64,000 nt of DNA from Bradyrhizobium sp. BRP22. Its GTDB lineage: Bacteria > Pseudomonadota > Alphaproteobacteria > Rhizobiales > Xanthobacteraceae. This document shows positions 49,154 to 58,439 of the stretch, one piece after another; position 1 is the stretch's first letter; every line of letters begins with the position of its first letter. Location of the stretch: positions 30,660 through 94,659 of the forward strand of contig NZ_JADYVX010000032.1 of assembly GCF_020194175.1 (NCBI RefSeq), in the 5' to 3' direction. The notes under the pieces are model-generated. The model did no database searches. It was given only the letters and a program-made list of their open reading frames with translations, and was not told where the DNA came from. A program made the translations under genes and the position numbers.

Positions 49154-50653
49154 ATGGCTGATCAGATCGAATGGACCTCGCTGTCCGTCTTCGTCTTCTT
49201 CTTTGCTCTCGTGACAATCATGGGCTTCATGGCGGCGCGCTGGAAATCCGGCGCCGTCAGCGAGCATCTCGATGAATGGGGCCTCGGCGGCCGGCAATTC
49301 GGCACCTGGATCACCTGGTTCCTGGTCGGCGGCGACTTCTACACCGCCTACACCGTGATCGCGGTGCCGGCGCTGGTTTATGCGGTCGGCGCCTATGGCT
49401 TCTTCGCGCTGCCCTACACCATCATCGTCTATCCCTTCGTGTTCGCGGTGATGCCGATCCTGTGGAAAGTGGCGCACGCCAAGGGCTACGTCACCGCCGC
49501 CGACGTCGTGCATGGCACCCATGACTCGCGCCCGCTCGAATTGGTGGTCGCGCTCACCGGCATCGTCGCGACGATGCCCTATATCGCGCTGCAACTGATC
49601 GGCATGGGCGTCGTGATCAAGGCGATGGGGTTGACCGGCGAACTGCCGATCGTCGCCGCCTTCGTCATCCTCGCGCTCTATACCTACAGTTCCGGCCTGC
49701 GCGCGCCGGCGCTGATCGCCTTCGTCAAGGACGTGATGATCTATATCGTCGTGCTGGTGGCGGTCGTGGTGGTGCCGGCGAAGCTCGGCGGCTATGGGGC
49801 GGTGTTCTCCGCCGCCAACGACGCCTTCAGGGCGAAGGGCGGCGCCACCGGCCTGATCCTGAAGCCCGAGCAGATGCTGGCCTATGCCACACTGGCGCTC
49901 GGCTCGGCACTGGCGGCCTTCATGTATCCGCATACGCTGACCGGCATCTTCGCCTCCAAATCGGCCGACACCATCCGCAAGAACGCGATCCTGCTGCCGG
50001 CCTATACGCTGCTGCTCGGATTGATCGCGCTGCTCGGCTACATGGCCTATGCCGCGCACATCCAGGTGTCCTCGCCGAACGACGTGGTGCCGATGCTGTT
50101 CAAGATGTTGTTCCCGTCCTGGTTTGCCGGCTTCGCGTTCTCGGCGATCGCGATCGGCGCGCTGGTGCCGGCGGCGGTGATGAGCATAGGTGCCGCCAAT
50201 CTCTTCACGCGCAACATCTGGAAGTCCTACGTCAACCCGGACATCACCCATGCCGGCGAGGCCTCGGTGGCGAAGATCGCTTCGCTGGTGGTGAAGGTCG
50301 GTGCGCTGGCCTTCATCCTGTTCCTGCCGACGCAGTATGCGCTCGACCTGCAACTGCTCGGCGGCCTGTGGATCATGCAGATCCTGCCGTCGCTGGTGTT
50401 CAGCCTGTTCACGCGCTGGTTCCGCGCCGAGGGATTGCTGCTCGGCTGGGCGGCCGGCATCGGCTGGGGATCATGGACGGCGTGGAGCAACGGGTTGAAG
50501 CCGCTGGCGACGATCAGCTTCGGTGGCGGCAGCCATACCTTCTATGTCGGCCTCGGCGCGCTGATCCTCAACATCGCCGTCGCTGCGATCGCGACGGTGG
50601 TGGTGACCTGGCTGTCGCCGGCGGCTGAACGGGACGCGCCGGCGCGATCCTGA
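49154..50653 (+). CDS. mctP: Sodium:solute symporter, monocarboxylate (MctP-like) permease
   Basis: The 499-residue SSS-family transporter has about thirteen helices. DEWGLGGRQFGTWITWFLVG is the typical N-terminal block and MPYIALQLIGMGVVIKAMGL follows. AAFMYPHTLTGIFASKSADT and GALVPAAVMSIGAANLFTRN hold the sodium/substrate helices. The closest known role is uptake of lactate, pyruvate and similar monocarboxylates (MctP of rhizobia). DUF3311 precedes it and the 2-oxoacid oxidoreductase is convergent downstream. Confidence 0.88.
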   Translation: MADQIEWTSLSVFVFFFALVTIMGFMAARWKSGAVSEHLDEWGLGGRQFGTWITWFLVGGDFYTAYTVIAVPALVYAVGAYGFFALPYTIIVYPFVFAVMPILWKVAHAKGYVTAADVVHGTHDSRPLELVVALTGIVATMPYIALQLIGMGVVIKAMGLTGELPIVAAFVILALYTYSSGLRAPALIAFVKDVMIYIVVLVAVVVVPAKLGGYGAVFSAANDAFRAKGGATGLILKPEQMLAYATLALGSALAAFMYPHTLTGIFASKSADTIRKNAILLPAYTLLLGLIALLGYMAYAAHIQVSSPNDVVPMLFKMLFPSWFAGFAFSAIAIGALVPAAVMSIGAANLFTRNIWKSYVNPDITHAGEASVAKIASLVVKVGALAFILFLPTQYALDLQLLGGLWIMQILPSLVFSLFTRWFRAEGLLLGWAAGIGWGSWTAWSNGLKPLATISFGGGSHTFYVGLGALILNIAVAAIATVVVTWLSPAAERDAPARS

Positions 50654-50675
50654 GCCCATTGCGAATCGGCGCAGC

Positions 50676-53600
50676 TCACGCGAGCTGCGCCGAGAGGCGC
50701 GCGACCTCCGCCTTCACCCTGGCGATTGCGGCGTCCTTCACGGGGCCGTAGCCGCGGATCTCCATCGGCGCCCTGGCGATTGCGACGATGTCAGGCAGGC
50801 GCTGTGCATCGAGCCGGCCGAGCAGGCTATCGATCTGCCCCTCATACCAGGCGATCAGGTCGCGCTCAGCGCGGCGCTCGGCGGTGTAACCGAACACGTC
50901 GAACCGCGTGCCGCGCAGCGTCTTCAGCCGCGCCAGAGCTCTCATTGGCATCCTGATCCACGGACCAAACGTGCGCTTGCGCGGTCGTCCCCGCGCGTCC
51001 TTCTTGGCCGGCAGGAACGGCGGCGCCAGATGATATCGCACCGAGAAGTCGCCCTCGAACTGCTGGCGCAGTTCATCGAGGAAGCCGGTCTCCATGTGAA
51101 GCCGCGCCACCTCATACTCGTCCTTGTAGGCCATCAGCTTGAACAGAGCGCGCGCGACCGCGTCCGTTACCGCCTCGGTTCCGAGCGCGGCCTCGGCATC
51201 GCGCACACGCGCCACCGTCTTCCGATAGCGCGCGGCATAAGCCGCGTCCTGGTAGGCCGTCAGAAAGTCGGCGCGATGCGTAATCACCTGATCGAGCGTT
51301 TCCGCTTCGATCGTTCTCACATTGTCCGTGCCGGGCAAGTCGTTCGGATCGGCGCTGGCGATGCGTCCCCAGGCCAAGGCCTCCTTGTTGCGCTGGACGG
51401 CGACGCCGTTGAGCTCGATGGCGCGGAGCAGCGCGGCGAGAGAGACCGGGACCAGTCCCTGCTGCCAGGCGAAGCCGAGCATGATGATGTTGGCATAAAC
51501 GCTGTCGCCAAGCAGCCGCTCGGCCAGCGCATTCGCATCGATCGTTCTCAGATGGCCGCAGCCGATCACGTTGTCGATCGCGTGCACGCGAGCTGATGCA
51601 GCGAGGTCGGCATCGCGGAAGCGCACGACGTCGCCGGTCGGCATCTCCGCGGTGTTGAGCACGGCGCGCATGCCTTTCCGATAGGTACCCGACGCCTTGG
51701 CGGAGGAACTGACGACTATATCGCAGCCGATCAGCGCATCCGCCGCGCCCTGGTCGATGCGGACCTGGTGCAGTTCGTCCGGCTGGGCTGCGATACGGAT
51801 GTAGCTCAGCACGGGTCCGAATTTCTGCGCAAAGCCGGTAAAATCCAGCACCGAGACGCCGCGCCGCTCGAGATGCGCGGCCATGCTGATCAGCGCACCG
51901 ACCGTGATGACGCCGGTGCCGCCGACGCCGGTCACCAGCAGATCATACGGGCGATCGAGCGGTGAGAGCGCCGGCAGCGGCAGCATGGCGGCGCGTTCTT
52001 GTGGATCGATGCTGCTTGCAGGCTTCGTTCGGCGCCTGGCGCCTTCGATCGTGACAAAGCTCGGGCAGAAGCCGTTGAGACAGGAGAAATCCTTGTTGCA
52101 GGTGGAGAGATTGATGCGGCGCTTGCGGCCGAACGGCGTCTCCCTCGGCTCGACGCTGAGGCAGTTCGATTCGACCGAGCAGTCGCCGCAGCCTTCGCAG
52201 ACGAGGTCGTTGATATAGGCAAAGCGCGGCGGATCCTCGATCTGGCCGCGCTTGCGCCGGCGGCGCTTTTCGGTGGCGCAGGTCTGCTGGTAGATCAGCA
52301 CGGAGACGCCGGGGATGTCGCGCAGCTCGCGCTGCACAGCATCCATCTCCTCGCGCGGATGGATGGTGACGCCGACAGGAAAATCGGCCGGCGCAAACTG
52401 CGAGGGAGCGTCCGAGACCAGCGCGATGCGCGCGACGCCTTCGGCGCGGACGCTATGGGCGATGGCGTGTACGGTCACGGGGCCGTCGACCGGCTGGCCG
52501 CCGGTCATGGCGACAGCATCGTTGAACAGGATCTTGTAGGTGATGTTGGCGCCGGCCGCGATCGCCTGCCGGATCGCCATCGAGCCGGAGTGATAATAGG
52601 TGCCTTCGCCGAGATTCTGGAAGATGTGCTTGTTGCCGGTGAAACGCGACGATGCCGCCCAGTTGACGCCTTCGCCGCCCATCTGGATCAGGGACGACGT
52701 CTCGCGGTCCATCCAGCTCGCCATGAAATGGCAGCCGATGCCGGCAAGCGCCTTGGATCCCTCCGGCACTTTGGTCGAGGTGTTGTGCGGGCATCCTGAA
52801 CAGAAATAGGGCGTGCGGGTCGCGCCCGCGACGGCGATGACACGCTGCGCGTCGGGCGCGAGTGCCGCAGCACGTTTCGCAAGATCGAGGCCGGGAAACA
52901 TCGGGTCGAGGCGTCGCGCCAGCACGTCGGCGAGCGCGCGTGGCGATAGTTCACCGATCCATGAGATCAGGCGCGCGCCGGTCTCGTCATGCTTGCCGAC
53001 CATCCGCTCCGGCTTCGCGCCCGGATAGTCGTAGAAATATTCCTTGAACTGGCTTTCGATGATGCCGCGCTTTTCCTCCACCACCAGGATCTCACGCTTA
53101 TCCTTCACGAACTCCATCGCATCGTGCAGCGCCAGCGGCCAGACCATGCCGACCTTGTAGATGTCGATGCCGAGGCGGCGGCAGGCGGTCTCGTCAAGGC
53201 CCATCAGCCGCAGCGCTTCCATCAGATCGAGATGCGCCTTGCCTGTCGTGACGATGCCGTAGGTCGCGTGCGGGATGTCGTAGATGTGGCGGTCGATCGG
53301 GTTGGCTTTGGCAAAGGCGTAGACCGCGTGCTTCTTGGCTTCCAGCCGCTCCTCGATCTGCGGGCCGGGCAGATCCGGCCAGCGATAGTGCAGGCCGCCG
53401 GGCGGCGGCGCAAAATCGGGCATGCGGAAGATGCGGGGCGGGCGCAGCGCGACGGAGGCGCCTGACTCGACGATCTCCGAGATCGCCTTGAAGCCGACCC
53501 ACATGCCGGAAAAGCGGCTCAGCGCATAGCCGTATTCGCCGAATTCGAGATATTCGGCGACGCTCGCCGGATGCAGTGTCGGCATGAACCAGCTCATGAA

Positions 53601-54098
53601 GGCAACATCGGATTGGTGCGGCATCGAGGAGGAGACGCAGCCATGATCGTCGCCCGCGACGACAAGCACGCCGCTATGCGGCGACGAGCCATAGGCGTTG
53701 CCATGTTTGAGCGCATCGCCGGAACGATCGACGCCCGGGCCCTTGCCGTACCAGAGGCCGAACACGCCCTGCACGGTGCGATCGGGCTGGGTCTCGACCT
53801 GCTGCGAGCCGAGCACCGCGGTTGCCGCGAGATCCTCGTTGACCGCGGGCAGGAATTCGATGCGCTCCGACTTGAGGCGATCGGCGATGCGCCAGAGTTC
53901 GAGGTCGACACCGCCGAGCGGCGAGCCGCGATAGCCGGAGATGAAGCCGGCGGTATCCAGCCCCGCGGTGCGGTCGCGCTTGGCCTGGTCGAGCACGATG
54001 CGGACGATCGCCTGCGTGCCCGTGAGGAAGACGCGGCCGTCGTCGCGTTCGTAGCGGTCGGAAAGCTGGTAGGTGTCGAGGGAGGGAATGGCGTCCAT
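50676..54098 (-). CDS. Indolepyruvate:ferredoxin oxidoreductase, fused subunits
   Basis: The 1140-residue ThDP/[4Fe-4S] enzyme oxidatively decarboxylates aryl- or branched 2-oxoacids to acyl-CoA, passing electrons to a ferredoxin-type acceptor. Order: Pyr-type domain (TAGFISGYRGSPLGGVDLEL), PP domain with GIGCHFMASWMDRETSSLIQ and MGGEGVNWAASSRFTGNKHI, a cluster-binding segment (CEGCGDCSVESNCLSVEP, then STCNKDFSCLNGFCP) and a C-terminal gamma domain (DLLVTGVGGTGVITVGALIS). The single long chain is the alphaproteobacterial fused form. It is divergent from an Lrp gene that probably regulates it. Confidence 0.93.
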   Translation of the reverse strand: MDAIPSLDTYQLSDRYERDDGRVFLTGTQAIVRIVLDQAKRDRTAGLDTAGFISGYRGSPLGGVDLELWRIADRLKSERIEFLPAVNEDLAATAVLGSQQVETQPDRTVQGVFGLWYGKGPGVDRSGDALKHGNAYGSSPHSGVLVVAGDDHGCVSSSMPHQSDVAFMSWFMPTLHPASVAEYLEFGEYGYALSRFSGMWVGFKAISEIVESGASVALRPPRIFRMPDFAPPPGGLHYRWPDLPGPQIEERLEAKKHAVYAFAKANPIDRHIYDIPHATYGIVTTGKAHLDLMEALRLMGLDETACRRLGIDIYKVGMVWPLALHDAMEFVKDKREILVVEEKRGIIESQFKEYFYDYPGAKPERMVGKHDETGARLISWIGELSPRALADVLARRLDPMFPGLDLAKRAAALAPDAQRVIAVAGATRTPYFCSGCPHNTSTKVPEGSKALAGIGCHFMASWMDRETSSLIQMGGEGVNWAASSRFTGNKHIFQNLGEGTYYHSGSMAIRQAIAAGANITYKILFNDAVAMTGGQPVDGPVTVHAIAHSVRAEGVARIALVSDAPSQFAPADFPVGVTIHPREEMDAVQRELRDIPGVSVLIYQQTCATEKRRRRKRGQIEDPPRFAYINDLVCEGCGDCSVESNCLSVEPRETPFGRKRRINLSTCNKDFSCLNGFCPSFVTIEGARRRTKPASSIDPQERAAMLPLPALSPLDRPYDLLVTGVGGTGVITVGALISMAAHLERRGVSVLDFTGFAQKFGPVLSYIRIAAQPDELHQVRIDQGAADALIGCDIVVSSSAKASGTYRKGMRAVLNTAEMPTGDVVRFRDADLAASARVHAIDNVIGCGHLRTIDANALAERLLGDSVYANIIMLGFAWQQGLVPVSLAALLRAIELNGVAVQRNKEALAWGRIASADPNDLPGTDNVRTIEAETLDQVITHRADFLTAYQDAAYAARYRKTVARVRDAEAALGTEAVTDAVARALFKLMAYKDEYEVARLHMETGFLDELRQQFEGDFSVRYHLAPPFLPAKKDARGRPRKRTFGPWIRMPMRALARLKTLRGTRFDVFGYTAERRAERDLIAWYEGQIDSLLGRLDAQRLPDIVAIARAPMEIRGYGPVKDAAIARVKAEVARLSAQLA

Positions 54099-54185
54099 GG
54101 CCGGCCTCGCATCGGATTCGAGTCCGCCAACGGTAATCCCGGCCGCCTGGTAGGAATTACCTATTCATCCCGCGGCGTCGACTAT

Positions 54186-54227
54186 TTCGGTAAAAACATT
54201 CGTGATATAGGATGATATCGGTAAAAT
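54186..54227. promoter_or_regulatory. Candidate Lrp-binding repeats upstream of lrp and the oxidoreductase
   Basis: Direct repeats TTCGGTAAAAA (54186) and ATCGGTAAAAT (54217) are spaced 31 nt, about three helical turns, in the AT-richer 150-nt divergent gap. This arrangement fits an Lrp octamer. Confidence 0.5.
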
Positions 54228-54248
54228 CTACCAAATGGAGGCGCGCTC

Positions 54249-54728
54249 ATGGTCGAAGAGCAGGACGAACGCATCCTCGCCGAGTTGCAGAAGAGCGGAC
54301 GCGCGACCAATCAGGAGCTTGCCGATGCGGTCGGCATGTCGACCTCTGCGTGCTGGCGCCGCGTGCGCGCCCTGGAAGAATCCGGTGTGATCTCCGGCTA
54401 TGCAGCGCTGGTGGAGCGTGAGCGCGCCGGCTTTGCGACGTCGGCGATCCTTCACGTCTCGCTGGAGCGGCATGACGCGAAATTCGTCGACGAGTTCGTG
54501 GCGCGGGTGAAACGGCGCAGCGAAGTCCTGGAATGTTTCGCGACCACGGGAGACGCCGACTATCACCTGCGCGTCGTGGTGCGCGACATCCACGCCTATA
54601 ACCAGTTCCTCGACGAGTTCATGTTCCGCGTGCCCGGCATCCGCTATGTCCGCACCAACATGATCCTGAAGGAGATCAAGACCGGCGTCGCGTTGCCGTT
54701 CGATACCAGGCGGCCGCGCAAGGATTAG
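54249..54728 (+). CDS. Lrp/AsnC family transcriptional regulator
   Basis: The 159-residue regulator has an N-terminal HTH (DERILAELQKSGRATNQELA, then AVGMSTSACWRRVRALEESG) and a RAM ligand domain (HVSLERHDAKFVDEFVARVK, ending GIRYVRTNMILKEIKTGVAL). The STSACWRRV text is typical of the BkdR/PutR-like subgroup. An amino acid is the probable ligand. It is divergent from the indolepyruvate oxidoreductase, so it likely activates it when aromatic or branched amino acids are plentiful. SD GGAGG lies about 8 nt before the ATG. Confidence 0.92.
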   Translation: MVEEQDERILAELQKSGRATNQELADAVGMSTSACWRRVRALEESGVISGYAALVERERAGFATSAILHVSLERHDAKFVDEFVARVKRRSEVLECFATTGDADYHLRVVVRDIHAYNQFLDEFMFRVPGIRYVRTNMILKEIKTGVALPFDTRRPRKD

Positions 54729-54753
54729 GTGAACGAGCGGCGGACGCTATGCG

Positions 54754-54844
54754 GTAGCCCGGGTGAAGCGTCAGCTTAGCCCGGGACATCCGCGTCCGCA
54801 TTTGCGAGCGACCCCGGGTTACGCGTTCCGCTTCACCCGGCTAC
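54754..54844. repeat. Dispersed palindromic element (GTAGCCCGGGTGAAGC type)
   Basis: GTAGCCCGGGTGAAGCG and the inverted CGCTTCACCCGGCTAC bound it. Sibling of 27705 and 48729. It lies between convergent genes. Confidence 0.78.
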
Positions 54845-54848
54845 AAGT

Positions 54849-55634
54849 TCAGAAGTTTTCTCTCACGAACCGGTTGCGAAGTGTGCCGATGCCGGTGATG
54901 TCGATCTCGACCACGTCACCCGCCTTCAGGTCCGGCGACGCGCCGTCGGTGCCCATCCAGATCACGTCACCTGGCCACAGCGTGAAATATTTCGTCAATT
55001 CGACAATGAAGGGGACGATGCCGAAGATCATGTCGTTGGTGCGGAAGCGGTTGGTCTCCTTGCCGTTGACCCGCACCACCGTCTCCATGTTGTCGAGATC
55101 GACATCGGTCTCGATCCATGGGCCCATCGGCTTGAAGGTGTCGGCGTTCTTGGAACGCCACAGCCCGCGGTCGGCCTTCTGCCAACTGCGCTCGCTGACG
55201 TCATTGCCGATGGTGTAGCCGAACACGCAAGACATTGCGTTTGACGGATCGAGGTGCTTTGCCTTCTTGCCGATGACGACCACGAGCTCGCCTTCGTAGT
55301 GGATCTTCTCCGTTGCGGTCGCCGGGATCACCACGTCTTCGTCATGGGCGATCAGCGCGTTCTGGGCGCGGTAGCCGATCTCGGGCCGGTCAGGCACGGC
55401 CGGAATCTCGCCGCGCTTGTCGGCGGCTTCCTTCAGGTGCTTCAGATAATTGAGCCCGACGCAATAAAAGGTGCGCGGGATCAGCGGCAGCTCGATCTTT
55501 ACTTCACCAAGCGGATGCGCCTGCGCGGTACGCTGCCATTCGCCGAAGGGATCGCCATCCACGCCGATCACTCGGTCGCCTTCGACAATGCCCCAGGAGG
55601 TTTTTCCCCGGGCGGTGAATTTGAGCCAGCGCAT
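54849..55634 (-). CDS. Fumarylacetoacetate hydrolase (FAH) family protein
   Basis: The 261-residue enzyme has the FAH C-terminal catalytic domain from about residue 55 (RTFYCVGLNYLKHLKEAADK). The metal-site acids are in KIHYEGELVVVIGKKAKHL (E-x-E) and a later Asp (GYTIGNDVSERSWQ). LWPGDVIWMGTDG is the usual end block. Members cleave C-C bonds of acylpyruvates or hydrate/decarboxylate 2-oxo acids in aromatic catabolism. It is third in an operon with a flavin monooxygenase and an Ldh-type dehydrogenase. Confidence 0.9.
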   Translation of the reverse strand: MRWLKFTARGKTSWGIVEGDRVIGVDGDPFGEWQRTAQAHPLGEVKIELPLIPRTFYCVGLNYLKHLKEAADKRGEIPAVPDRPEIGYRAQNALIAHDEDVVIPATATEKIHYEGELVVVIGKKAKHLDPSNAMSCVFGYTIGNDVSERSWQKADRGLWRSKNADTFKPMGPWIETDVDLDNMETVVRVNGKETNRFRTNDMIFGIVPFIVELTKYFTLWPGDVIWMGTDGASPDLKAGDVVEIDITGIGTLRNRFVRENF

Positions 55635-55646
55635 CGATCTTCTCTC

Positions 55647-57014
55647 TTATTCGGCCGCAATCCGCGGCGAGGTTTTCCAGGCGCCGGCCGCCGGACGGGG
55701 CAGGCCGAGATTCTCGCGCAGCGTCTTGCCGGCGTAGTTGCGGTGGAAGAGCCCGCGCCGCTGCAGTTCCGGAACGACATGCCGGACGAAATCCGCGTAG
55801 GAACCGGGTACATAGCTCGCCGCGATGACAAAACCGTCGCAGCCGCGCCCGACGAACATCTCCTCCAGCCGGTCGGCGATTTCCTTTGGCCCGCCGACGA
55901 TCGCATCCTGCACCAGGCCACGGCCGGAGAAGGTGATGAAGTCGCGCGTGGTCGGGTTGGTCTTGCCGGAGGTTTTCAGCACGCCGTCGCGGATGCCGAG
56001 CATGCCTTGCATGCCCTGCAGTTCCTCCGTCGTCAGCGGCTCGTCGATACCCTTGGCGCCGAAATCGAAATTCAGTCCCTCGGCGAGCAGCGACAGCGCG
56101 TCGATCTCCAGCGGCAGCTTCTGGATCTCCGCCATCCGGTCTTCCGCCTCGGCCTTGGTCGCACCGCAGACCGGCGTCGTCAGGTTGCAGAGGAACATCT
56201 GGTCGGGATCGCGGCCAGCCTTTGCGGCCTCGCTCCGGATCGCCTCATAGCCCTGCTTGGCGCTCGCAAGATTGCGCGCGGCGGTGAAGATCACCTCGCC
56301 CCAGCGCCCGGCAAAGCGCTGGCCGCGGCCGGAAGCGCCGGCCTGGATGATGACGGGATGGCCCTGCGGCGAGCGCGGCACCGTGAAGGGTCCGCGCGAC
56401 TTGAAGAACTTTCCGTCGTGATCGAGCCGCTTCACCTTGGTCGGATCGGCGAAGCGGCCGCTTTTCTTGTCGATGATGAGTGAGCCGTCCTCCCAGGAAT
56501 CCCAATGGCCGAGCACGACCTCCATGAACTCGTCGGCGCGGTCATAGCGCAAATCATGCTCGAGGTGCTGGGCGCGGCCCATGTTGAGCGCTTCGCCGTC
56601 ATTGACCGAGGTCACCACGTTCCAGCCGGCGCGGCCGCCGGTCATGAGGTCGAGGGTGGCGAAGCGGCGCGCGACGTCGAACGGCTCGTAATAGGTGGTC
56701 GAGCAGGTGGAGGCGAGGCCGAGCTTCTCGGTGACCATCCCCATCGTGGTCAGCACGATGACCGGGTCCATCTTCACGCAGCGGATGCCGTATTCGACAG
56801 TATGGGCGTGATCGTTGCCGTAGCGGTCCGGCATCGCCAGGCGGTCGTCGAAGAACGCCATGTGGAATTTGCCGGCCTCGAGCATCCGCGCGATCTCCTG
56901 GTAGTAATCCGCCGACATCGAGTCGTCGCGCGATTCGGGATGGCGCCAGGAGCCCGGCAGATTGGTGCAGTTCTGCGCCTGCAGGAAGCCGACCAGTGCC
57001 ATTTGCCGTGTCAT
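55647..57014 (-). CDS. NtaA/DszA-type FMN-dependent monooxygenase
   Basis: This 455-residue luciferase-like monooxygenase resembles the one at 29804 but is clearly a different subfamily: MTRQMALVGFLQAQNCTNLP, FFDDRLAMPDRYGND, YYEPFDVARRFATLDLMTGG, RAGWNVVTSVNDGEALNMGR and VIIQAGASGRGQRFAGRWGE. It needs FMNH2 from a separate reductase. The ATG 57014 precedes the conserved start; the frame is open further upstream inside the ldh gene. 12 nt separate its stop from the FAH start, so both are co-transcribed. Confidence 0.9.
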   Translation of the reverse strand: MTRQMALVGFLQAQNCTNLPGSWRHPESRDDSMSADYYQEIARMLEAGKFHMAFFDDRLAMPDRYGNDHAHTVEYGIRCVKMDPVIVLTTMGMVTEKLGLASTCSTTYYEPFDVARRFATLDLMTGGRAGWNVVTSVNDGEALNMGRAQHLEHDLRYDRADEFMEVVLGHWDSWEDGSLIIDKKSGRFADPTKVKRLDHDGKFFKSRGPFTVPRSPQGHPVIIQAGASGRGQRFAGRWGEVIFTAARNLASAKQGYEAIRSEAAKAGRDPDQMFLCNLTTPVCGATKAEAEDRMAEIQKLPLEIDALSLLAEGLNFDFGAKGIDEPLTTEELQGMQGMLGIRDGVLKTSGKTNPTTRDFITFSGRGLVQDAIVGGPKEIADRLEEMFVGRGCDGFVIAASYVPGSYADFVRHVVPELQRRGLFHRNYAGKTLRENLGLPRPAAGAWKTSPRIAAE

Positions 57015-57030
57015 GCCGCTATCCCCCGTC

Positions 57031-58080
57031 TCACGCCAGATCGAGTTGTTTCGTAAGCCCGTACTCGCCGGCAAGCGCGCGGAGCTTGTCCCAGGTCGCA
57101 TCCTCGATCTCGATGCCGTTCCTCCGGCGTTCCTGTTCGCGCAGAAACTCGACCTCACCGGGATAGAACACGCCCGGACTTCCTTCCGAGGGCGGCGTCG
57201 ATTTCAGGTAGCGCGCGAACTCGGCGACCTCGCGCTTGAAATCCTGCAGCGGGCGGAAGGCGGCGACATTGAACACCGCCATGAAGCATCCGTCATTGTG
57301 TCGCCCGGTCGGCTCGACGCCGAATCCCAGCCCGGTGAGCAGACCGCATAGGACTTCCACCATCGCCGCCAGGCCAGAGCCCTTGTAGCCCTCGCTGCCG
57401 CCGAGCGGCAGCAGCGCACCGCCCTTATAGTCCGCCGGGTCGGTGGTGTGGCGGCCTTCGGCGTCGATGATCCAGCCGTTCGGAATCCGTTCGCCGCGCG
57501 CAACCGCGAGCTGGATCTTGCCGACCGCGACCGCCGAGGTCGCCATGTCCAGATAGAACGGCGCCTCGAGCTCGGACGGCACCGCGATCGAGATCGGGTT
57601 GGTGCCGAGCCGTGCCTCGCGGCCGCCGAACGGCGCGACATGTTTTGGCGAGCGGCCGGAATCGGCGGTGGCGATGCCGATCATGCCTTCGCGCATCGCC
57701 ATCAGCGGATAGTGCGCGAGCCGTCCCACGTGGCTCTGCCGGAACACGGTGCAGGCGGCGACATTCGCGGTCCGTGCCTTGGCGATCGTCAATTCCATCG
57801 CCCTGGCATTGACGTGGAAGCCAAAACCCCAATTGCCGTCGATCACGGTCGTGGTCGGCGATTCCTGGACGATGGTCCATGTCGCGCCGGGCACGATATG
57901 TCCGGCCTTGATGCGGTCGATATAGGTCGGGACCGCGATGATCCCGTGCGAGTCATGGCCGGCGAGATTGGCGTTGACGCAGCCGACCGCGACCGCCTGG
58001 GCTTCCTCCTCGGACGCGCCGGCGCCACGTAGCAGCGCCGCACCGATGCGGGTGAGACGATCGGCATGGACGGTCGGCAT
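57031..58080 (-). CDS. Ldh family (malate/L-lactate/ureidoglycolate-type) oxidoreductase
   Basis: The 349-residue NAD(P)-dependent dehydrogenase is of the archaeal-type LDH2/MDH2 family: VNANLAGHDSHGIIAVPTYI, RQSHVGRLAHYPLMAMREGM with the catalytic His, PFGGREARLGTNPISIAVPS and the late YKGSGLAAMVEVLCGLLTG. The family reduces or oxidises 2-hydroxy/2-oxo acids. It heads the operon with the flavin monooxygenase (16 nt downstream) and FAH protein. ATG 58080. Confidence 0.9.
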   Translation of the reverse strand: MPTVHADRLTRIGAALLRGAGASEEEAQAVAVGCVNANLAGHDSHGIIAVPTYIDRIKAGHIVPGATWTIVQESPTTTVIDGNWGFGFHVNARAMELTIAKARTANVAACTVFRQSHVGRLAHYPLMAMREGMIGIATADSGRSPKHVAPFGGREARLGTNPISIAVPSELEAPFYLDMATSAVAVGKIQLAVARGERIPNGWIIDAEGRHTTDPADYKGGALLPLGGSEGYKGSGLAAMVEVLCGLLTGLGFGVEPTGRHNDGCFMAVFNVAAFRPLQDFKREVAEFARYLKSTPPSEGSPGVFYPGEVEFLREQERRRNGIEIEDATWDKLRALAGEYGLTKQLDLA

Positions 58081-58439
58081 GGGATTTCCTCGGATTGAAG
58101 CCCGCGCACGCGGCGGGTCTTATTCGTGGTGCGGCATGGTCTCAAAGCGGCGGGCGACGAGCAACACCAGAATGTCCGATCCGCCATGACGTTAACGCGG
58201 CTTTTCAAGGCAACGGTCTTATGTCGGGGGAACCGTCAGCGCTCGCGGGCGATTTCCGTGGCGCCCGCGACGTAAAAAATCGTCAACAAACCGGTAATTT
58301 TTCCGGGTTCTGTCCGACTTTATTCGCCCGACATTTACTTTGACTCGCAACTTATAGCTGTTCCTAACGTCCACTTAGGTCTCCGCTTCGCATAAAGTCC
58401 CGCGGGGCCGGCCGAGACCGGCCGCAGGGAGTTGATCGC
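58081..58439. other. Divergent promoter region between ldh and the GAF-GGDEF-EAL gene
   Basis: About 360 nt without a convincing gene. GGGCGATTTCC and GGCGCCCGCGACG occur near 58250. TTGACT at 58340-58345 with CCTAAC 17 nt later is a possible weak promoter for the downstream gene. Confidence 0.35.
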
